A stretch of DNA of 64,000 nucleotides, from assembly GCF_030549525.1 (NCBI RefSeq), contig NZ_CP130831.1, positions 2,319,501 through 2,383,500 of the forward strand, read 5' to 3'. Position numbers and translations under genes: made by a program. Below are positions 18,124 through 28,833 of this stretch, piece after piece. The first letter of the stretch is position 1. Each line of letters opens with the position of its first letter. The notes under the pieces were generated by a model, which searched no databases, was not told where the DNA came from, and saw only the letters and a list, made by a program, of their open reading frames with translations. This DNA comes from Stenotrophomonas sp. 704A1. Its GTDB lineage: Bacteria; Pseudomonadota; Gammaproteobacteria; Xanthomonadales; Xanthomonadaceae.

Positions 18124-18864
18124 TTAACCGCCGGCAAAACACCGTGCCGGCACGCGACCCAGCGCCTGGGTCCAGGCGCCGTCGCGGCCGTCCTGGCGGA
18201 CCGCCTGCCGCACGTGCTCCAGGAAATCTGCCCGAGGCAGCTGCCGCGCACCCATCCGCAGCAGGTGCGGGTTTTCCACCTGGGCGTCGATCAGCTGCCA
18301 GCCCCAGCCATGCAGGGTGGCCGCCAGTGCCGCCAGGGCGACCTTCGAGCCACCGCTGGCGCCGCTGAACATGCTCTCGCCGAAGAACATGGTGCCGATG
18401 GCCACGCCATAGATGCCGCCGACCAGGGTCTGCCGGTCCCAGACCTCGATGGAATGGGCGAAGCCCAGGTCGTGCAGGTGGCGGTAGGCGTCGATCATCG
18501 CCGGGCTGATCCAGGTGCCGTCCTGGTCGGGGCGCGGTGCGGCGGCACAGGCGTGCATCACCTGGCTGAAGGCGGTATCGGCGGTGACCTCCCAGTGGCT
18601 GCTGCGCAGCTGCCGGCGGAAGCGCGCAGACAGGTGCACGCCATCGGTGTCGAACACCACGCGCGGGTCCGGTGACCACCACAGGATCGGTTCGCCTTCG
18701 CTGAACCAGGGAAAGATGCCGCCGGCGTAGGCGTTCAACAGGCGCAGCGGGTGCAGGTCGCCGCCCACGGCAAGCAGTCCATCGGGTCGGCGCAGGGCGG
18801 TTTCGGCAGGGGGGAACGGCGAATCCGGCGTATCGGCCAGGCGCCAGGGCAGCGGACGGGTCAT
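18124..18864 (-). CDS. aat: Leucyl/phenylalanyl-tRNA-protein transferase Aat
   Basis: Aat adds Leu or Phe from aminoacyl-tRNA to the N-terminus of proteins beginning with Lys or Arg, creating N-degrons read by ClpS. The 246-residue protein shows the signature 'GLLAVGGDLHPLRLLNAYAGGIFPWF', 'ILWWSPDPRVVF' and 'GLGFAHSIEVWD'-like segments. The start is the ATG at 18864; the upstream extension of the frame lacks homology. infA follows on the same strand. Together with ClpS and ClpA it completes the N-end-rule pathway within 6 kb. Confidence 0.97.
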   Translation of the reverse strand: MTRPLPWRLADTPDSPFPPAETALRRPDGLLAVGGDLHPLRLLNAYAGGIFPWFSEGEPILWWSPDPRVVFDTDGVHLSARFRRQLRSSHWEVTADTAFSQVMHACAAAPRPDQDGTWISPAMIDAYRHLHDLGFAHSIEVWDRQTLVGGIYGVAIGTMFFGESMFSGASGGSKVALAALAATLHGWGWQLIDAQVENPHLLRMGARQLPRADFLEHVRQAVRQDGRDGAWTQALGRVPARCFAGG

Positions 18865-18938
18865 GCCGACAGTGTATGCGTCGTGGCGGGCGGCGATGTC
18901 TGGCACCATCGTAGCGACATCGGCAAGGAGCCCCCGTC

Positions 18939-20207
18939 ATGAGCGACCCGGTCACCGACATCCTCGATCTGCACGAACTGCCGCGCACACGCAATGACAG
19001 CCTGGGGCTGCTGCTGACCCTGGCCAGCGAGGACCGGCCCGCGCTGGGCGCCCTGATGCTGCAGGCGCTTGCCCGGCGCTCGCCCGCCTCGGCGTTCCTC
19101 GACACCGCCCTGGACCTGCTGCCGGACGCTGCGGTGCTGCCGGTCTGTGCCGATGCCTGGCGCCGCCATGGCAACGGTGAGCGTGGTGAGCTGCTCAGCT
19201 GCGTGCTGGAGTTCGCCAGCTACCAGGCGCCGCACGTGCTGCAGGACGACTGGGAAGCGCTGCTGGAGATCGCCATCGACGGCGACGTACAGCTGGCGGC
19301 ACAGGTCTGGCAGGCGCTGCCACCGCAGATCGCGGCGCAGTGGGCGCACCGGCTGGCCGAGGCCACCGACGACCGCGAGCTGGAGCGGGCCAAGGCCGTG
19401 CTGTTGGCCAATCAGGCGCATAGCTGTGCCGCCGCCCGCGGCTACCTGGCCGACTGGAGCGATCTGGACGTGGACGTCTGGGCGCACTGGGCCGGCCTGG
19501 CCGATGCTGCCCTGCCGCGCCGGCTGCATGGCCAGCGGCCGCTGCACCTGCGCTTCGGTCGTGAACAGCATCGTGCCCAGCTGGCCGAAGTACCGAGCTG
19601 GCGCAAGAGGATCTGGCGGCTGCATCCCACCTGGCATGGCGGTCAGGTGCTTCATACCGGCCGCATGGGCGGTCCGCTGGACACGCTGTGCGGTGGCTGT
19701 CACTCGCCGCTGCAGCGCCTGTTGCAGACCGATGCTGCCGCGCTGCAGCCGGGCGCGGAAGGAGAGATCACGCTCGGGCTGTGCCTGGATTGCTGTGGAT
19801 GGGAAGCGCCGCCGGTGCGCTTCTATCGCCACGATGCCGACGGTCTGCCGAGCTGCCACCCCAGCCAGCACCGTGAGGTGCCGGGCATGCCCACCGACAG
19901 CGGTGACCTGATGCAGGCCGAGGTCGGCCTTGCGGCCCTGGAAAGCGATCGCTGGCAACAGCAGGACTGGGGCCAGTCCAACGACCGGCAGAACCTGTCA
20001 CGCGTGGGTGGCATGCCCAGCTGGGTGCAGAGTGCGCAGTATCCGGCGTGCATCGATTGCGGCGAGCAGATGCCGTTCGTGATGCAGCTGGATTCGACGC
20101 TGCCGACCACGGCCGAAGGCGCGCTGCTGTGGGGCAGCGGCGGCATGCTCTATACGTTCTGGTGCGCGACGTGCCGGGTGAGTGGGCACTTCTGGCAGTG
20201 CACCTGA
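18939..20207 (+). CDS. Cysteine-rich cytosolic hypothetical protein (YwqG/DUF1963-like C-terminus)
   Basis: I cannot name a function. The 422-residue protein has an N-terminal helical half (about 1-190) rich in Leu and Ala that looks like helical repeats. The C-terminal half carries two likely zinc-binding clusters, 'CGGCHSP' with 'CLDCCGWE', and 'CIDCGEQM' with 'CATCRVSGHFWQC'. Segments such as 'VGGMPSWVQSAQYPACIDCG' and 'LWGSGGMLYTFWC' resemble the YwqG/DUF1963 family. There is no signal peptide. The AAGGAG before the ATG supports the start. It is divergent from aat and convergent with the GNAT gene. Confidence 0.8.
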   Translation: MSDPVTDILDLHELPRTRNDSLGLLLTLASEDRPALGALMLQALARRSPASAFLDTALDLLPDAAVLPVCADAWRRHGNGERGELLSCVLEFASYQAPHVLQDDWEALLEIAIDGDVQLAAQVWQALPPQIAAQWAHRLAEATDDRELERAKAVLLANQAHSCAAARGYLADWSDLDVDVWAHWAGLADAALPRRLHGQRPLHLRFGREQHRAQLAEVPSWRKRIWRLHPTWHGGQVLHTGRMGGPLDTLCGGCHSPLQRLLQTDAAALQPGAEGEITLGLCLDCCGWEAPPVRFYRHDADGLPSCHPSQHREVPGMPTDSGDLMQAEVGLAALESDRWQQQDWGQSNDRQNLSRVGGMPSWVQSAQYPACIDCGEQMPFVMQLDSTLPTTAEGALLWGSGGMLYTFWCATCRVSGHFWQCT

Positions 20208-20259
20208 GCACCGCGCGCCCGGCATCGGCCCGGCAGAAGCCCATCCGGATTGGTGCGCG

Positions 20260-21384
20260 TTACGACGCTGTGCGGAACGGCCCATGCCCCTGCAGTTCCT
20301 GCTGGTAGCGCCGCACATCGCGCCGCTCCTGCCGACACCAGTCCCGTAACGCGTCGGCGAAGTCTGTATCGGCCACCCAGTGCCGGCTGCGCACCAGCGT
20401 GGGCAGGAAGCCGCGGGCCAGCTTGTGCTCGCCCTGCGCGCCGGGCTCGAAGCGGGTCAGCCCCTCGCGCAGGCAGTACTCGATGCCCTGGTAGTAGCAC
20501 GCCTCGAAGTGCAGGCCGGGCAGGGTAGCGCCGCCCCAGTAACGCCCGTACAGGGTGTCGCCCCCGCGCAGGCACAGTGCGCCGGCAATCGGCGCGCCGT
20601 CCAGCTCGGCCAGGAACAGCACCAGCCCGCGCCCCAGTGATATCGCCAGGTGGCGCAGGAACGCCTCGGTCAGTGCCGGCGCATTGCCGTATTCGAGGAA
20701 GGTCTGCAGGTAGAAGCGGTACATCGCCTGCAGATCGGCGCGGCCGGCCTCGTCGCCATGCACCACGCGGAAGGTGATGCCCTGGCGGGCGACCTTGGCG
20801 CGTTCCTGGCGAATGTTCTTGCGGTGCTTGTGGTCCATCGCGGCGAGGAACTGCTCGAACGTGGACCAGTCGCCCGGGTTCTGCCACTGGAACTGCACAT
20901 CCTCGCGCAGCAGCCAGTCCTCGCCGAACGCAGCCTCGTCGCTGGCGGTATGGAAATTGACGTGCGCCGAAGAGACCCCCAGCGCCGGCATCTGCTCGCG
21001 CAGCGCCGACAGCAACGTGGCGCGCTCTGAATCGTGACGGGCCAGCAGGCGAGGGCCGGTCACCGGCGAGTACGGCGCCGCGCCCAGCCACTTCGGGTAG
21101 TAGTCGCGGCCGTGGCGGGCATAGGCGTTGGCCCAGGCATGGTCGAACACGAACTCGCCGTGCGAGTTGGTTTTCAGGTAGCCGGGGATCGCGCCGACCA
21201 GCGTCTCGCCCTCCCACAGCGTGAAATGCCGGGGCTGCCAGCCCCAGTCCTCGCGCAGGCAGCCGTGCTGTTCCAGCCCGGACAGGAAGGCGTGGCTGAC
21301 GAAGGGGTTGCGGCCGTCGTGCAGGGCATCCCAGTCGGTGGCGGCAATGGACTGCAGGGAGTCGAGGAAGTGGGCAGAGGGCAT
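20260..21384 (-). CDS. GNAT/FemAB-type acyltransferase family protein (COG3146, DUF482)
   Basis: This 374-residue protein belongs to the 'peptidogalycan biosynthesis / N-acetyltransferase' family (COG3146). Typical segments are 'NPFVSHAFLSGLEQHGC', 'KHRKNIRQERAKV', 'FYLQTFLEYGNAPALTEAF', 'LYGRYWG' and 'HFEACYYQGIEYC'. The protein has two GNAT-like halves, as in FemX enzymes that add amino acids from aminoacyl-tRNA. The actual acceptor for this family is not established. The ATG at 21384 is chosen because homology begins there; the frame is open upstream. It is divergent from the secreted amidase at 21577, with about 190 bases between. Confidence 0.9.
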   Translation of the reverse strand: MPSAHFLDSLQSIAATDWDALHDGRNPFVSHAFLSGLEQHGCLREDWGWQPRHFTLWEGETLVGAIPGYLKTNSHGEFVFDHAWANAYARHGRDYYPKWLGAAPYSPVTGPRLLARHDSERATLLSALREQMPALGVSSAHVNFHTASDEAAFGEDWLLREDVQFQWQNPGDWSTFEQFLAAMDHKHRKNIRQERAKVARQGITFRVVHGDEAGRADLQAMYRFYLQTFLEYGNAPALTEAFLRHLAISLGRGLVLFLAELDGAPIAGALCLRGGDTLYGRYWGGATLPGLHFEACYYQGIEYCLREGLTRFEPGAQGEHKLARGFLPTLVRSRHWVADTDFADALRDWCRQERRDVRRYQQELQGHGPFRTAS

Positions 21385-21576
21385 GGTTGGGAAGGATAGG
21401 CCAGGTGGATCGCGAACGGTGTTGGCGGGGCTGGGCCGGATTGTTCTGGTTGGGGGTGAGGAAAGTTTGAATTCTCCCTGCCTGTGCGTTGGGTGCGGAA
21501 TCACTGGCGCACGGCTGGGCAGGGTGGCGGGGCGCTGCATGAGCGGCGTGTATCCCACGACATGGAGGAATCAACA

Positions 21577-23109
21577 ATGAAGGGATTGAAACTTGCAACT
21601 ATCGTGGCCGCGTGCGGCCTGTTCTTTGCGTTTCCTGTTTTGGCTTCCGCGGCCGAGGCCTCGAGGCCTGCGGAAGATCCGGGCGCCTATGCAGAGTTGG
21701 TGGCGCTGCTTGAGCGCGAAATTTCCGCGCGGTTGACACGCCATCTGCAAGAGAATGGCAGGTTGCGCCAAGTGACTGTGAGCGTAGCGGTAGATCCGCA
21801 AAAGCGCAGAATGGTCGTCGACTTCGGCTCCGGATACCTTCCGGGCAATGACCAGAACTATGGAGAGCTCTTCCTCATACCGCTGGCCGCTGATCTTCGG
21901 CACTACTCCAATCAGGCGGGCCTGGAAATCCTGGACGTGGAATTCCTTTTTCAGGGCAAGCCAATGGAGGCGCATTTCCCGGAAGATCACCCTGCGCCAA
22001 GAACGACGAAATCCCGATCCGCGCACACGCAGGCTCTGGTTTCCTCAAGTCATGGGTACATTGCCTTGCATCCCAGCAGGGCGTGGGAATTTCAACGACC
22101 GGCCCCGCTCGGACTACAGGAGGATGTACTTAGCCCGACATACGGAGACGAACTGCAGGGCTTGCTGGAGCAACGAAGCGGATTGGTCGTGCATCGAGCG
22201 CGCAGTCGTTCCACGGACCCGCATCCGGAGTCGGGCCACCCTTGGGAACATATGTCCGCCAGGTATCACTTGAAAGCGCTCCTCCCTGAACGTGCCGACA
22301 TCTGGAATGAGCTGCCAAACAGCGCCGACAGCGATCGTGAAGTCAAGGAAGACATTCGTACTCGCCCCAATTACGCCAATCATCTCGGTGTGGATGTGAT
22401 GCTGAGTCTGCACACAAACGGAAACTCAGCCCCCAGCGTTCGTGGTGCCGAGGTCTATCACCATCGTGCCAAGCCTGAAGACAAGGCGCTGGGTGACAGC
22501 ATCCTGTGCGGGATGAGAGAACTGATCCACGCCCAACCGGGGTACGAGAACTTTCCTGTTCGAGCCGAATCGGCTGCTGATGGGCACGGCGAGAACCGCA
22601 TTGGGAAGATGCCCTCGGTGATCATCGAAACCGCCTACCACTCCAATCCTGACGATGTGGCTGCCTTGCAGGACCCCGTCTTTCGCTCGGCGTCCATGAA
22701 AGGGGTGGAGAAGGGCTATCGCCTGTGGGCGACGGGGAAGGCGTGCGAGCCGCTGTCCGGGCAGCCGATCGCAGATGTCGACGTCCCATCCGGCGACTCG
22801 CGCGAGGTGGACGTGGCGTTTGCGGGCCATCCGCAATTCCCGATCAGCCTGATCACCCGCAATACGCTGTGCCCATCAGGGTGGGGCTGCAGCGGACGGA
22901 CGGTGGTCATCGACGCACCTGACCAGCCCAGCAGGATGCCGCTCAGCTGCGGTCGTAACAGCGTGGGGACGCTCGGCTGGGAGACGCACGTGTTGGATGC
23001 GGACGGGGTCAAGTCGCAGCCCGTGCCTCACACCGTTCGTTGTGTTGCCGCTGCGGGCGGCCCTGATCGAAATGGCTTGCCTGAGAATACGGCTGCCGCA
23101 GGGATGTAA
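21577..23109 (+). CDS. Secreted divergent N-acetylmuramoyl-L-alanine amidase (Amidase_3)
   Basis: A 510-residue product has a Sec signal peptide (about 1-25) and a GGAGG in good position before the ATG at 21577. An N-terminal region (about 30-150) is followed by a zinc-amidase domain. Its expected metal ligands can be placed at H165 (ALHPSRAW), E182 (LQED) and H279 (SLHTNG), with the catalytic Glu at E351 (IIETAYHSN). The first motif is unusual for the family. The C-terminal 110 residues hold five Cys and form an extra domain without clear relatives. The likely role is periplasmic or secreted peptidoglycan cleavage. Codon use is less biased than in neighbours, which hints at transfer. A strong terminator follows. 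Confidence 0.78.
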   Translation: MKGLKLATIVAACGLFFAFPVLASAAEASRPAEDPGAYAELVALLEREISARLTRHLQENGRLRQVTVSVAVDPQKRRMVVDFGSGYLPGNDQNYGELFLIPLAADLRHYSNQAGLEILDVEFLFQGKPMEAHFPEDHPAPRTTKSRSAHTQALVSSSHGYIALHPSRAWEFQRPAPLGLQEDVLSPTYGDELQGLLEQRSGLVVHRARSRSTDPHPESGHPWEHMSARYHLKALLPERADIWNELPNSADSDREVKEDIRTRPNYANHLGVDVMLSLHTNGNSAPSVRGAEVYHHRAKPEDKALGDSILCGMRELIHAQPGYENFPVRAESAADGHGENRIGKMPSVIIETAYHSNPDDVAALQDPVFRSASMKGVEKGYRLWATGKACEPLSGQPIADVDVPSGDSREVDVAFAGHPQFPISLITRNTLCPSGWGCSGRTVVIDAPDQPSRMPLSCGRNSVGTLGWETHVLDADGVKSQPVPHTVRCVAAAGGPDRNGLPENTAAAGM

Positions 23110-23113
23110 CGAG

Positions 23114-23141
23114 AAAGGCCGACGCTTTCGCGTCGGCCTTT
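23114..23141. terminator. Bidirectional intrinsic terminator
   Basis: A 12-base perfect stem AAAGGCCGACGC / GCGTCGGCCTTT has a TTTC loop. A and T runs at the two ends let it work in both directions, between the amidase gene and trxB, which converge. Confidence 0.88.
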
Positions 23142-23145
23142 GCGT

Positions 23146-23169
23146 GAGTCGAGCATGGCTCGACTCTAC
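23146..23169. repeat. SMAG-type palindrome, AGTCGAGC variant
   Basis: GAGTCGAGC-ATG-GCTCGACTC followed by TAC reads GTAG plus stem on the minus strand. It lies directly behind the terminator at 23114 and before the trxB stop. Confidence 0.7.
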
Positions 23170-23186
23170 AGAGCATAATCAGCGCT

Positions 23187-24251
<1,065 letters not shown>

Positions 24252-24391
24252 TCAAGCCGATGAACAGAACGCCGTCACCCACGGGTGATTTCGGCGCCGC
24301 TCCGCGGCCGTGTCGGGGCGGATAACTGAAAACTGACGCCGTCTCGTTTATTATCAAACACTAACAGCGCATTCCAAAGGTATGGTCTAAG

Positions 24392-26752
24392 GTGGCGAAG
24401 CAGGTCCCCGAACGCTCCAGGTCCGACGACAAAAAGGCATCGCGTCGCTCGGCGGCAGCGGCCACGACCGACAATCCCCGCCGTCAGCGCCTCTGGCGCG
24501 ACCTGGGTCTGATCGCCATCGCGCCGGCGCTGCTGTATCTGGCCGCCAGCCTGTTCACCTATTCAGCCACCGACCCGGGCTGGTCGCACACCGGCAGCGT
24601 GGTCGCGCCGGTGCACAACATGGGCGGCCGCGCCGGGGCATGGATCGCCGATGTGCTGCTGCAGTTGTTCGGCTACATCGCCTTCCTGCTGCCGGTGGTG
24701 CTGGGCGCGCTGGCGTGGATCGCGATGTTCGGGCTCAAGCGCGAGAGCAAGGGCGAGAACGACCTGGATCCGGCGCTGCGTCTGGTCGGCCTGGTCGGCT
24801 TCCTGATCGCCGGCACCGGCTTCCTGCATGTGCGGCTGTTCAGTGGCGATGTCTCCAGTGCCGGCGGCATCCTCGGCAAGCTGGTCGGCAATTCGCTCAC
24901 GGTCGGCTTCGGTGCGCTGGGTGCGAACCTGTTCGTGCTGGTGCTGCTGCTGGCCTCGATCACCCTGGCCACCGGCCTGTCCTGGTTCACGGTGATGGAA
25001 AAGATCGGCCGCGGCGTGATGTCGCTGGCGCCGTTGCTGGAGCGCAAGAAGGAACAGGCCACCGAATGGCAGCAGACCCGCGCGCTGCGCGAGGAACGCC
25101 AGGAAGTGCGCAAGGCCGATGCCGAAGTTCGCGCCAAGCGCGAGCCGGTGAAGATCGAGCCGCGCCCGGAGCCGGTGATCGAGAAGAGTGACCGGGCCAA
25201 GCGTGACAACCAGATTCCGATGTTCCGCGGCGTCAACGGCGACGGTTCGGACCTGCCGCCGCTGGCCCTGCTCGACGACCCCAAGCCGCAGCCGGTGGGC
25301 TATGACAAGGACACCCTGGATGTCCTGTCGCGGCAGATCGAGTTCAAGCTGAAGGATTTCCGCATCGACGCCCAGGTGGTCGCGGCCAATCCGGGCCCGG
25401 TCATCACCCGCTTCGAGATCGAGCCGGCACCGGGCATCAAGGTCAGCCAGATCAGCTCGCTGGACAAGGACATCGCGCGCGGCCTGTCGGTGAAGTCGGT
25501 GCGCGTGGTCGATGTGATTCCCGGCAAGTCGGTGATCGGCCTGGAAATCCCCAACGTCACCCGCGAGATGATCTACCTGTCCGAGCTGCTGCGCTCGAAG
25601 GAGTACGACAAGTCGGCCAGCGTGCTGACCCTGGCGCTGGGCAAGGACATCGCCGGCCGTTCGACCGTGGCCGACCTGGCGCGCATGCCGCACCTGCTGG
25701 TGGCCGGTACCACCGGTTCGGGCAAGTCGGTGGCGGTCAACGCCATGGTGCTCAGCCTGCTGTTCAAGGCCTCGCCGAAGGACCTGCGGATGCTGATGAT
25801 CGACCCGAAGATGCTCGAGCTGAGCGTCTACCAGGGCATCCCGCATCTGCTGGCGCCGGTGGTCACCGACATGAAGGAGGCCGCCAACGGCCTGCGATGG
25901 TGCGTGGCCGAGATGGAGCGGCGCTACAAGCTGATGAGCGCGGTGGGCGTGCGCAACCTGGCCGGCTTCAACAAGAAGGTGAAGGACGCCCAGGACGCCG
26001 GCCAGCCGTTGATGGACCCGCTGTTCAAGCCGAACCCGGAACTGGGCGAGGCGCCGCGCCCGCTGGAGACGCTGCCGTTCATCGTCATCTTCATCGACGA
26101 ATTCGCCGACATGATGATGATCGTCGGCAAGAAGGTGGAAGAGCTGATCGCCCGTCTGGCACAGAAAGCGCGTGCGGCCGGCATCCACCTGATCCTGGCC
26201 ACCCAGCGTCCGTCGGTGGACGTCATCACCGGCCTGATCAAGGCCAACATCCCGACCCGCATCGCGTTCCAGGTCAGCTCGAAGATCGACTCGCGCACCA
26301 TCCTGGACCAGTCCGGCGCGGAAACCCTGCTCGGCCACGGCGACATGCTGTACCTGCCGCCGGGCACGGCCATGCCGGAGCGCGTGCACGGCGCCTTCGT
26401 GTCCGATGACGAAGTGCATCGGGTGGTCGAGCACCTGAAGGCGATGGGGCCGGCCGACTACATCGACGGCGTGCTGGACGAAGTGCAGACGATGGGCGAT
26501 GGCGTGGTGGTGGGCGCGACCGGCCTGCCGGAAACCAGTTCCGGTGGCGACGAGTCCGATCCGCTGTACGACGAAGCGCTGCGCGTGGTCACCGAGACCC
26601 GTCGCGCCTCGATTTCCGGGGTGCAGCGCCGCCTGAAGATCGGTTACAACCGGGCCGCGCGCCTGATCGAGGCCATGGAAGCGGCCGGCGTGGTGAGTGC
26701 GCCCGAACACAATGGCGACCGCACGGTGCTGGCACCGCCGCCGCCGAAGTAA
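24392..26752 (+). CDS. ftsK: DNA translocase FtsK
   Basis: FtsK pumps DNA at the division septum and activates XerCD recombination at dif, a site also present in this window (47251). The 786-residue protein has four to five N-terminal membrane segments (about 35-55, 80-105, 125-145, 165-195), a short linker, the RecA-like motor with Walker [10 protein letters not shown] near 438 and Walker [14 protein letters not shown], and a C-terminal winged-helix gamma domain (about 720-780, '[30 protein letters not shown]') that reads KOPS. The linker is much shorter than in E. coli FtsK, as in many other bacteria. The start is the GTG at 24392, preceded by TAAGG. Confidence 0.97.
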   Translation: MAKQVPERSRSDDKKASRRSAAAATTDNPRRQRLWRDLGLIAIAPALLYLAASLFTYSATDPGWSHTGSVVAPVHNMGGRAGAWIADVLLQLFGYIAFLLPVVLGALAWIAMFGLKRESKGENDLDPALRLVGLVGFLIAGTGFLHVRLFSGDVSSAGGILGKLVGNSLTVGFGALGANLFVLVLLLASITLATGLSWFTVMEKIGRGVMSLAPLLERKKEQATEWQQTRALREERQEVRKADAEVRAKREPVKIEPRPEPVIEKSDRAKRDNQIPMFRGVNGDGSDLPPLALLDDPKPQPVGYDKDTLDVLSRQIEFKLKDFRIDAQVVAANPGPVITRFEIEPAPGIKVSQISSLDKDIARGLSVKSVRVVDVIPGKSVIGLEIPNVTREMIYLSELLRSKEYDKSASVLTLALGKDIAGRSTVADLARMPHLLVAGTTGSGKSVAVNAMVLSLLFKASPKDLRMLMIDPKMLELSVYQGIPHLLAPVVTDMKEAANGLRWCVAEMERRYKLMSAVGVRNLAGFNKKVKDAQDAGQPLMDPLFKPNPELGEAPRPLETLPFIVIFIDEFADMMMIVGKKVEELIARLAQKARAAGIHLILATQRPSVDVITGLIKANIPTRIAFQVSSKIDSRTILDQSGAETLLGHGDMLYLPPGTAMPERVHGAFVSDDEVHRVVEHLKAMGPADYIDGVLDEVQTMGDGVVVGATGLPETSSGGDESDPLYDEALRVVTETRRASISGVQRRLKIGYNRAARLIEAMEAAGVVSAPEHNGDRTVLAPPPPK

Positions 26753-26779
26753 GTCCCCCGACGTCCAAGGAACCGACGC

Positions 26780-28723
26780 ATGCTTCGACCCGCCCCCTGC
26801 CTGCTGATGCTGGCCGGCCTGCTGGCCGCCAGCCCGGCCCTGGCCGATGCGTCCGCCGGCGCCGCCGTGCCCACGCCGGCGCCACCGTCCACCAGCAGCG
26901 ACGCCGAGGCCAGCAACAACTTCAGCTTCGTGCGTTACCGCGCCGACTACCAGGTGCGGCCGGATGCGGGCAACGTGCAGACCGAAACCTACGAGATCCT
27001 GCTCAAGACCAAGGCGGCGGTGGAGCAGTTCAGCCAGGTGCGGCTGAGCTACAGCGAGAAGATGGAAACGCTGGAAGTGGTCAACGCCTATACGCTGACC
27101 GCCGATGGCCAGCGCCGTGACGTGCCGGCCGATCGCATCTATACCCAGGAAAGCTATTCCAGCGCCTCGGCAGCGATGTACGCCGACCGCAAGGTGCGGG
27201 TGATCGTGTTTCCCAACCTGGCGCCGGGCACGCGACTGTCCTACCAGGTGCGGCGCACCCAGCTGACGCCGTACTTCCCCGGCTATTTCGGCCTGTGGGA
27301 GACCTTCAATGTGTTCACCCAGTACGACGATGCCGAGGTGACCCTGAGTGCGCCGGCCAACCTGCCGATGTACGTGGACAGCCGCGGCGTGCAGGGCAGT
27401 GACCGCCCGCTGGTGAAGAACGGGCAGGCGCAGTGGCGCTGGCGCTACCAGCGGCGCGAGGCGATGCAGGCACAGAACTGGTCGGCGGCGGTCTGGGAGT
27501 TCGGGCCGAACATCATGGCCAGCACCTACAGGGACTGGGCGCAGATGGGGCGGGCGTACCAGCTCAAGGCCGGGCAGGCCGCGCAGGTGACCGCGGACAT
27601 CCAGGCGCTGGCCGACCAGGTGACCGCCGGCATCAGCGATCGCCGCGCGCAGGCCGATGCGCTCTACCGTTGGGTCGCGCAGAACATCCGCTATGTAGCG
27701 GTGTACCTGGGCAATGGCGGACTGGAGCCGAACAGCGCGCAGAGCATCCTCGACAACCACTACGGCGACTGCAAGGACCATGTGGCGATCCTGGAGGCGC
27801 TGCTGGCCGCCAAGGGCATCGCCAGTTCGCCGGTGCTGATCGGTGCCGGCGGTGGGCCGACCCTGCCGAAGATCCCGGTGCTCGGCCGCTTCAACCACGC
27901 CATCACCTACGTGCCCGAGTTCGACCTGTACCTGGATTCGACCAGTGCCTGGGCGCGTTTCGGCCAGTTGCCCGACAGCGACCTCGGCGCACCGGTGCTG
28001 CACACCCGCGATGCCACCGTCTCGCGCACGCCGGCAAACGACCCGCAGCGCAACGCGACGGTCATGGAGGTGCGCTTCAGCTTCGATGCCCAGGGCAACC
28101 TGCAGGGCGAGACGGTGCCGCAGCTGAGCGACAACGCCGAGATCGGCATGCGCGCGCAGTTCGCCCAGCTCAACGCGCAGAACCGTGCCCGCGCCGAAGA
28201 ATCGATCATGGCCGCATCCGGTTTCGATGGGCGGGGCCAGCTTCAGCTGCAGGGCGTGCCGGTCGACCTGACCCGCCCGTTCGGCTACCGCATGGCCTTC
28301 CAGGCCGAAGACTACGTCGACTTCGGCGTGGCCGGCGGCATGGCCGTGCCCGATCCGCCGGGCGGCGAGTCGGTGCGGGGCCTGTATGCCACCGCATCGG
28401 CGCCGGACAACGAAACGCCGTTCTACTGCTATGCCAGCCTGCGCGAGGAAACCTATCGCCTGCAGTTCCCGGCCAATGCGCCGATCATCGCCATTCCGCA
28501 GAGCCAGCACTTCAGCAACGCGGCCGGGGACTACCGGGTCGACTGGCGCCGGCAGGGGCAGGAAGTGACGGTGCACCATCGCCTGCAGCAGAACGCGGTA
28601 CGCGGTGCCGACGCCCTGTGCCAGCCGCAGGACTATGCCGCGTTCCGCGCGCTGTACCGCGAGGTCCGTCGCGGCTTCCGCGGCCAGGTGCTGTACGGCA
28701 AGCTGCCGGGCTCCGGCGGCTGA
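26780..28723 (+). CDS. Secreted transglutaminase-like protein with DUF3857
   Basis: This 647-residue protein has a signal peptide (about 1-22), an N-terminal DUF3857 domain (about 50-240) and a transglutaminase-like cysteine-protease fold (about 260-400). The triad is visible as C331 in 'YGDCKDH', H373 in 'FNHAIT' and D386 in 'LDSTSAW'. A C-terminal beta-rich part follows (about 420-640). Such proteins are periplasmic; their substrates are unknown. It starts 28 bases after ftsK and ends about 110 bases before lolA, so it sits between two genes that are neighbours in E. coli. Confidence 0.9.
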   Translation: MLRPAPCLLMLAGLLAASPALADASAGAAVPTPAPPSTSSDAEASNNFSFVRYRADYQVRPDAGNVQTETYEILLKTKAAVEQFSQVRLSYSEKMETLEVVNAYTLTADGQRRDVPADRIYTQESYSSASAAMYADRKVRVIVFPNLAPGTRLSYQVRRTQLTPYFPGYFGLWETFNVFTQYDDAEVTLSAPANLPMYVDSRGVQGSDRPLVKNGQAQWRWRYQRREAMQAQNWSAAVWEFGPNIMASTYRDWAQMGRAYQLKAGQAAQVTADIQALADQVTAGISDRRAQADALYRWVAQNIRYVAVYLGNGGLEPNSAQSILDNHYGDCKDHVAILEALLAAKGIASSPVLIGAGGGPTLPKIPVLGRFNHAITYVPEFDLYLDSTSAWARFGQLPDSDLGAPVLHTRDATVSRTPANDPQRNATVMEVRFSFDAQGNLQGETVPQLSDNAEIGMRAQFAQLNAQNRARAEESIMAASGFDGRGQLQLQGVPVDLTRPFGYRMAFQAEDYVDFGVAGGMAVPDPPGGESVRGLYATASAPDNETPFYCYASLREETYRLQFPANAPIIAIPQSQHFSNAAGDYRVDWRRQGQEVTVHHRLQQNAVRGADALCQPQDYAAFRALYREVRRGFRGQVLYGKLPGSGG

Positions 28724-28739
28724 ATCGCCGATGGACATT

Positions 28740-28762
28740 CAGGGCGGCATAATGTCGCCCTG
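28740..28762. promoter_or_regulatory. Palindrome upstream of lolA enclosing a -10-like box
   Basis: CAGGGCG / CGCCCTG encloses GCATAATGT, which contains CATAAT, a possible -10 box. It may be an operator over the lolA promoter or a simple stem-loop after the upstream gene. There is no T-run. Confidence 0.35.
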
Positions 28763-28833
28763 ATCGCCCATTCATCTTTTGCCGGGCACACTGGCCCCAA
28801 CCTTCCTGGCCACAGCGCCCACAGGATTCCTGC

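Noticed and set aside
24563..28738. A 1391-codon minus-strand open frame
   Set aside because: It overlaps ftsK and the transglutaminase-like gene completely; its His/Gln/Arg-rich translation is typical of a high-GC shadow frame.
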